Of a DNA stretch of 8,164 nucleotides, positions 5,809-8,164 are shown piece after piece. The translations under genes and the position numbers were made by a program. The DNA is from Chloroflexota bacterium (GTDB taxonomy: Bacteria > Chloroflexota > Limnocylindria > QHBO01). The notes under the pieces were generated by a model. That model searched no databases. It worked only from the letters and a program-made list of their open reading frames with translations, and had not been told where the DNA came from. Position 1 is the stretch's first letter, and every line of letters starts with the position of its first letter. Location of the stretch: the NCBI GenBank assembly GCA_019348395.1, contig JAHWJN010000054.1, positions 1 through 8,164 of the forward strand, in the 5' to 3' direction.

Positions 5809-6351
5809 ATGGAGGAACGCACGCTCAACGTCGACCGACCATGGACCGGCAGGCGCATCGCGGTGAGAGTCGACGAGATCGAGCGCTCGGACGGGCACCG
5901 TACGACGCGAGAGGTGGTGGAGCACCCCGGCGCGGTGGCGATGCTGGCCTGGGACGGCGAGCGCCTCGCGATGGTGCGCCAGTGGCGCCATGCGACCGGC
6001 GGCGAGCTGCTCGAGATCCCGGCCGGAACACTCGACCCGGACGAGCCACCGCTCGAGACCGCGCGTCGCGAGCTGGCAGAGGAGGTGAACCTGGCGGCGG
6101 CGAGCTGGGAAGCCGGACCGACCTTCTACACCGCGCCCGGGTTCTGCGACGAGCTCATGCACCTGTACCTGGCCACCGGGCTGAGCGACGCGAGTGGCGA
6201 GGATGCCGCCGATGCCGACGAGCTGCTCGAGCCGCTCTGGCTGACCCTGGACCAGGCGCTCGAGGCCATCGACGATGGCCGCATTCGTGACGGGAAGACG
6301 ATCGCCGGCGTCGAGTGGCTGGCACGGCGGTTGCGTTCGCGCGGTGCGTGA
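5809..6351 (+). CDS. Nudix hydrolase, ADP-ribose pyrophosphatase type
   Basis: This 180-residue cytoplasmic hydrolase probably splits ADP-ribose, or a related nucleotide sugar, into AMP and a sugar phosphate. The Nudix box begins at G73 in PAGTLDPDE and runs through E79 to RELAEEVNL (87-95), carrying the metal-binding E88, E91 and E92. The usual Gly near the end of the box is Asn94. Features of the ADP-ribose pyrophosphatase branch are the EHPGAVAML strand (38-46), VRQWRHATGG (56-65), ELLEIPAG before the box, and FYTAPGFCDE (107-116) after it. Length fits the family (170-210). ATG 5809 is chosen because the family's N-terminal strand begins just after it. The gene stop overlaps the topoisomerase start as GTGA, so the two form an operon. 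Substrate preference within the branch is inferred. Confidence 0.88.
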   Translation: MEERTLNVDRPWTGRRIAVRVDEIERSDGHRTTREVVEHPGAVAMLAWDGERLAMVRQWRHATGGELLEIPAGTLDPDEPPLETARRELAEEVNLAAASWEAGPTFYTAPGFCDELMHLYLATGLSDASGEDAADADELLEPLWLTLDQALEAIDDGRIRDGKTIAGVEWLARRLRSRGA

Positions 6352-7427
6352 CTCTCGATCTCGATCCCGAGCTCTCGGCCGAGGAGGCCGGCTTGCGGTA
6401 CGTGACCGACCAGGGGCCCGGCGTGCGACGCCGGCGGTCGGGCAAGGGCTGGAGCTACCTCGGTCCCGACGGGAAGCGGATCATCGACCATGACCGAATT
6501 GCGTGGTTCAACGGGCTGGCCATCCCGCCGGCATGGACCGATGTCTGGATCTCTCCGGTCCGGCGCGGGCACATCCAGGCCACCGGGCGGGACGCGAAGG
6601 GACGCAAGCAGTACCGATATCACCCGCGCTGGCGCGAGGTCCGCGACGAGGCGAAGTACGGCAGGCTGATCGAGTTCGCGCGTGCCCTGCCCCGGATCCG
6701 TCGCCGAACCGAACGCGATCTTCGGCGCCGCGGTCTGCCGCGCGAGAAGGTGCTCGCCCTCGTCGTCCGACTTCTCGAGGAGACGCTGATCCGCGTCGGC
6801 AACGACGAGTACGCGCGCGACAACCGGAGCTTCGGCCTCTCGACGCTGCGCGACCGTCATGTCACCGTGCGCGGAGCGGGCGTGCGGTTCCGCTTCCGGG
6901 GCAAGTCCGGCAAGGAGCACGAGGTCGAGTTTCGAGATCGGCGCCTGGCGCGACTCGTGAAGCAGTGCCAGGACATCCCGGGCCAGGAGCTGTTCCAGTA
7001 CTACGACGCAGATGGCAACCGGGTCGACGTCACCTCGGGCGACGTGAACGACTACCTGCGCGAGATCACCGGTGCGGACTTCAGCGCGAAGGACTTTCGG
7101 ACCTGGGCTGGCACGGTGGCGGCCTCCATGGCGCTCGAGGAGTTCCTGGAGGTCGACGACGAGGCGGGTCGGAAGAAGGCGATCGTGAGCGCGATCGAAG
7201 GCGTGGCGGAGCAGCTCGGCAATACGCCGGCCGTCTGTCGCTCGGCGTACGTCCACCCGCATGTGCTGGAGTCGTACCTCGACGGAACGCTGGTGGACGC
7301 GCTCTCCCGGCGGGCCGTGGGCGTGGGGCGCGGGGCCCATGCCCTGCGGCCGAAGGAGGCCGCGGTGCTCGGACTGCTCCAGGCGCGCCTGGCTCGCGAG
7401 CGACGCCAGCGGCGTCGCGCCGCCTAG
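6348..7427 (+). CDS. DNA topoisomerase IB (poxvirus-like, bacterial type)
   Basis: This 359-residue enzyme relaxes supercoiled DNA by nicking one strand through a covalent 3'-phosphotyrosine. The N-terminal domain (about 15-95) has GKGWSYLGPDG, IPPAWTDVWI and HIQATG...QYRYHPRW, all typical of bacterial TopIB. By alignment from memory with the vaccinia enzyme, the catalytic residues are R149 (LIRVGNDEY), K186 (GKSGKEHE), R251 (KDFRTW), N292 (GNTPAV, where vaccinia has His) and nucleophile Y301 (CRSAYVHP). The Asn matches the Deinococcus radiodurans enzyme. The set looks complete, so it should be active. The basic C-terminal tail ends in ERRQRRRAA. GTG 6348 is chosen because it overlaps the Nudix TGA as GTGA; an in-frame GTG at 6315 would add 11 residues. 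The stop overlaps the convergent TPR gene's stop. Confidence 0.93.
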   Translation: MTLDLDPELSAEEAGLRYVTDQGPGVRRRRSGKGWSYLGPDGKRIIDHDRIAWFNGLAIPPAWTDVWISPVRRGHIQATGRDAKGRKQYRYHPRWREVRDEAKYGRLIEFARALPRIRRRTERDLRRRGLPREKVLALVVRLLEETLIRVGNDEYARDNRSFGLSTLRDRHVTVRGAGVRFRFRGKSGKEHEVEFRDRRLARLVKQCQDIPGQELFQYYDADGNRVDVTSGDVNDYLREITGADFSAKDFRTWAGTVAASMALEEFLEVDDEAGRKKAIVSAIEGVAEQLGNTPAVCRSAYVHPHVLESYLDGTLVDALSRRAVGVGRGAHALRPKEAAVLGLLQARLARERRQRRRAA

Positions 7428-7816
7428 GTCTCGGTCGCGTCGCCCAGCCGCGCGAGGGCGCGCTGGTACGACTCGTTCTCCGGCTTCAGGAAGACCGCCA
7501 TTCGAAGGTGACGGCGTGCGACGCGATGGTCACCGAGACGGGCTCGCGACACGCCCAGTCCGAAGTGCGCGTAGTGCGCCAGCGGATCCGCGTCGACGAT
7601 CGCGGCGAAGCGGTCCGCGGCCAGCTGGTGCGACCCGACGTTGAAATACGCCTGGCCAAGCGCCTCGAGGATCGAGGCCTTCCCGGGCTCCAGCTTCAGT
7701 GCGCGCTCCAGCAGCACGGCCGCGGCGCCGGGATGGCGTTCGGCGAGCAGCCGGGAGCCACGCTGGAAGAGGTCGTAGGCGGAGTCGCGCTCGCCGGGCG
7801 CGGGCTGGCGGTCCAT
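7424..7816 (-). CDS. Small tetratricopeptide repeat protein (three TPRs)
   Basis: This 130-residue protein is almost wholly three consecutive 34-residue TPR units at about 12-45, 46-79 and 80-113. Each shows the expected small and aromatic pattern and a closing Pro: ERALKLEP, AAIVDADP and MAVFLKP. There is no signal peptide or membrane span, so it is probably a cytoplasmic scaffold that binds another protein. The partner cannot be told from sequence. It starts at ATG 7816, only 9 nt after the stop of the nicotinate phosphoribosyltransferase gene, which suggests co-transcription. No Shine-Dalgarno sequence is visible, and TAGGCT stands 6 nt before the ATG. The stop codon shares a CTAG with the topoisomerase stop. 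Confidence 0.83.
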   Translation of the reverse strand: MDRQPAPGERDSAYDLFQRGSRLLAERHPGAAAVLLERALKLEPGKASILEALGQAYFNVGSHQLAADRFAAIVDADPLAHYAHFGLGVSRARLGDHRVARRHLRMAVFLKPENESYQRALARLGDATET

Positions 7817-7822
7817 GAACTG

Positions 7823-7828
7823 AGCCTA
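7823..7828 (-). promoter_or_regulatory. Possible -10 element (TAGGCT) of a leaderless TPR transcript
   Basis: On the minus strand TAGGCT is followed by 6 nt (CAGTTC) and ATG 7816, the same geometry as before the Nudix gene. Its TAG is also the stop codon of the preceding nicotinate phosphoribosyltransferase gene, so half of the match is explained by coding. It could be an internal promoter, or the TPR gene may simply be translated by reinitiation. Confidence 0.3.
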
Positions 7829-8164
7829 GCGCCGAAGGTCGATCCGCTCCAGTCGAGGGTTCTCGCTTCGGCCCGGGATGCGTCCCCGCTTGGCGACCGG
7901 CCGGCCGTCGATCTCCTTGAGGTCGCCGGTGAAGTCGATCGGGCTGGCCTTGCTGATCGCACTGCCGACCGCGAACGAGTCGACCGGTGCGCCCGCGTCG
8001 CGGAAGACGCCGATGCGCTCCACGTCGATCCCTCCCGAGACCACGATCTTCACCTCGTCGTGACCGGCCAGGTCCAGGCGTGCCCGCACCTCCTTGACGA
8101 GGTCGGGCGTCACGCGACCGCGCTCCGAGGGAGTGTCAAGCCGCACGCCCCACAGGCGATCGCC
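7826..8164 (-). CDS. Nicotinate phosphoribosyltransferase, C-terminal part (5' end outside window)
   Basis: The frame is open from the window edge to TAG at 7828-7826, giving the last 112 residues. Nicotinate phosphoribosyltransferase joins nicotinate and PRPP to make nicotinate mononucleotide in NAD salvage. The visible part shows LWGVRLDTPSERG near the edge, then KIVVSGGIDVERI, then GAPVDSFAVGSAI, then a short C-terminal strand region with GRPVAKRGR. This is the order found in the phosphate-binding half of the NAPRTase barrel and its end. The full enzyme is usually 380-480 residues, so about three quarters lies beyond the window. The TPR gene follows 9 nt downstream. A quinolinate phosphoribosyltransferase-like relative is possible, but the RLDTPSERG stretch favours NAPRTase. 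Confidence 0.85.
   Translation of the reverse strand, partial: GDRLWGVRLDTPSERGRVTPDLVKEVRARLDLAGHDEVKIVVSGGIDVERIGVFRDAGAPVDSFAVGSAISKASPIDFTGDLKEIDGRPVAKRGRIPGRSENPRLERIDLRR

Noticed and set aside
6126..7340. 404-codon minus-strand frame opposite topoisomerase IB
   Set aside because: No motif seen; long antisense frames are expected opposite GC-rich genes. The plus strand encodes all five TopIB catalytic residues.

Overview
The window is about 8.2 kb of uniformly GC-rich, densely packed bacterial chromosome, with strong G/C preference at third codon positions in every gene. The gene content is a GH38 alpha-mannosidase, MacB-like and ABC-2 exporters, a poxvirus-type topoisomerase IB and a nicotinate phosphoribosyltransferase. 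Together with the composition and leaderless-looking promoters, this fits a high-GC soil or freshwater lineage such as Chloroflexota (Limnocylindria-like) or a deep actinobacterium. That placement is inference; no rRNA or other taxonomic marker is present. I see no mobile element, tRNA, rRNA or CRISPR array.

Layout. (1) 1-1925, plus strand: the C-terminal 486 residues of a GH38 alpha-mannosidase cut by the window edge, then a small stand-alone cyclic-nucleotide-binding-domain protein. Between them lies a perfect 11-bp inverted repeat that abuts the second gene's Shine-Dalgarno sequence. (2) 1926-2034: a 109-bp convergent gap with no recognisable gene or strong terminator. (3) 2035-5739, minus strand: a tightly coupled four-gene ABC cluster. 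In transcription order it holds a MacB/FtsX-type permease, its LolD/MacB-type ATPase, an ABC-2/NatA-type ATPase and its ABC-2 permease. (4) 5740-5808: a 69-bp divergent promoter region. (5) 5809-7427, plus strand: a Nudix hydrolase of the ADP-ribose pyrophosphatase type, overlapping by GTGA a DNA topoisomerase IB. (6) 7424-8164, minus strand: the C-terminal end of a nicotinate phosphoribosyltransferase followed 9 bp later by a three-TPR protein. The latter's stop codon overlaps the topoisomerase stop codon in a shared CTAG.

How the genes relate. The two ABC systems are each complete for an exporter (one ATPase and one permease each). The junctions overlap by 1-4 nt or are separated by 2 nt, so they are probably made together; substrates cannot be read from sequence. 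The Nudix hydrolase and the nicotinate phosphoribosyltransferase both touch NAD metabolism (ADP-ribose breakdown and nicotinate salvage) but sit in separate, convergent units.

I did not find a clearly new multi-gene system. The most useful observations are at regulatory scale: the 11-bp inverted repeat before the cyclic-nucleotide-binding gene, the TANNNT-N6-ATG spacing before two genes that lack Shine-Dalgarno sequences, the two exporters joined into one coupled cluster, and the shared-palindrome stop codons.
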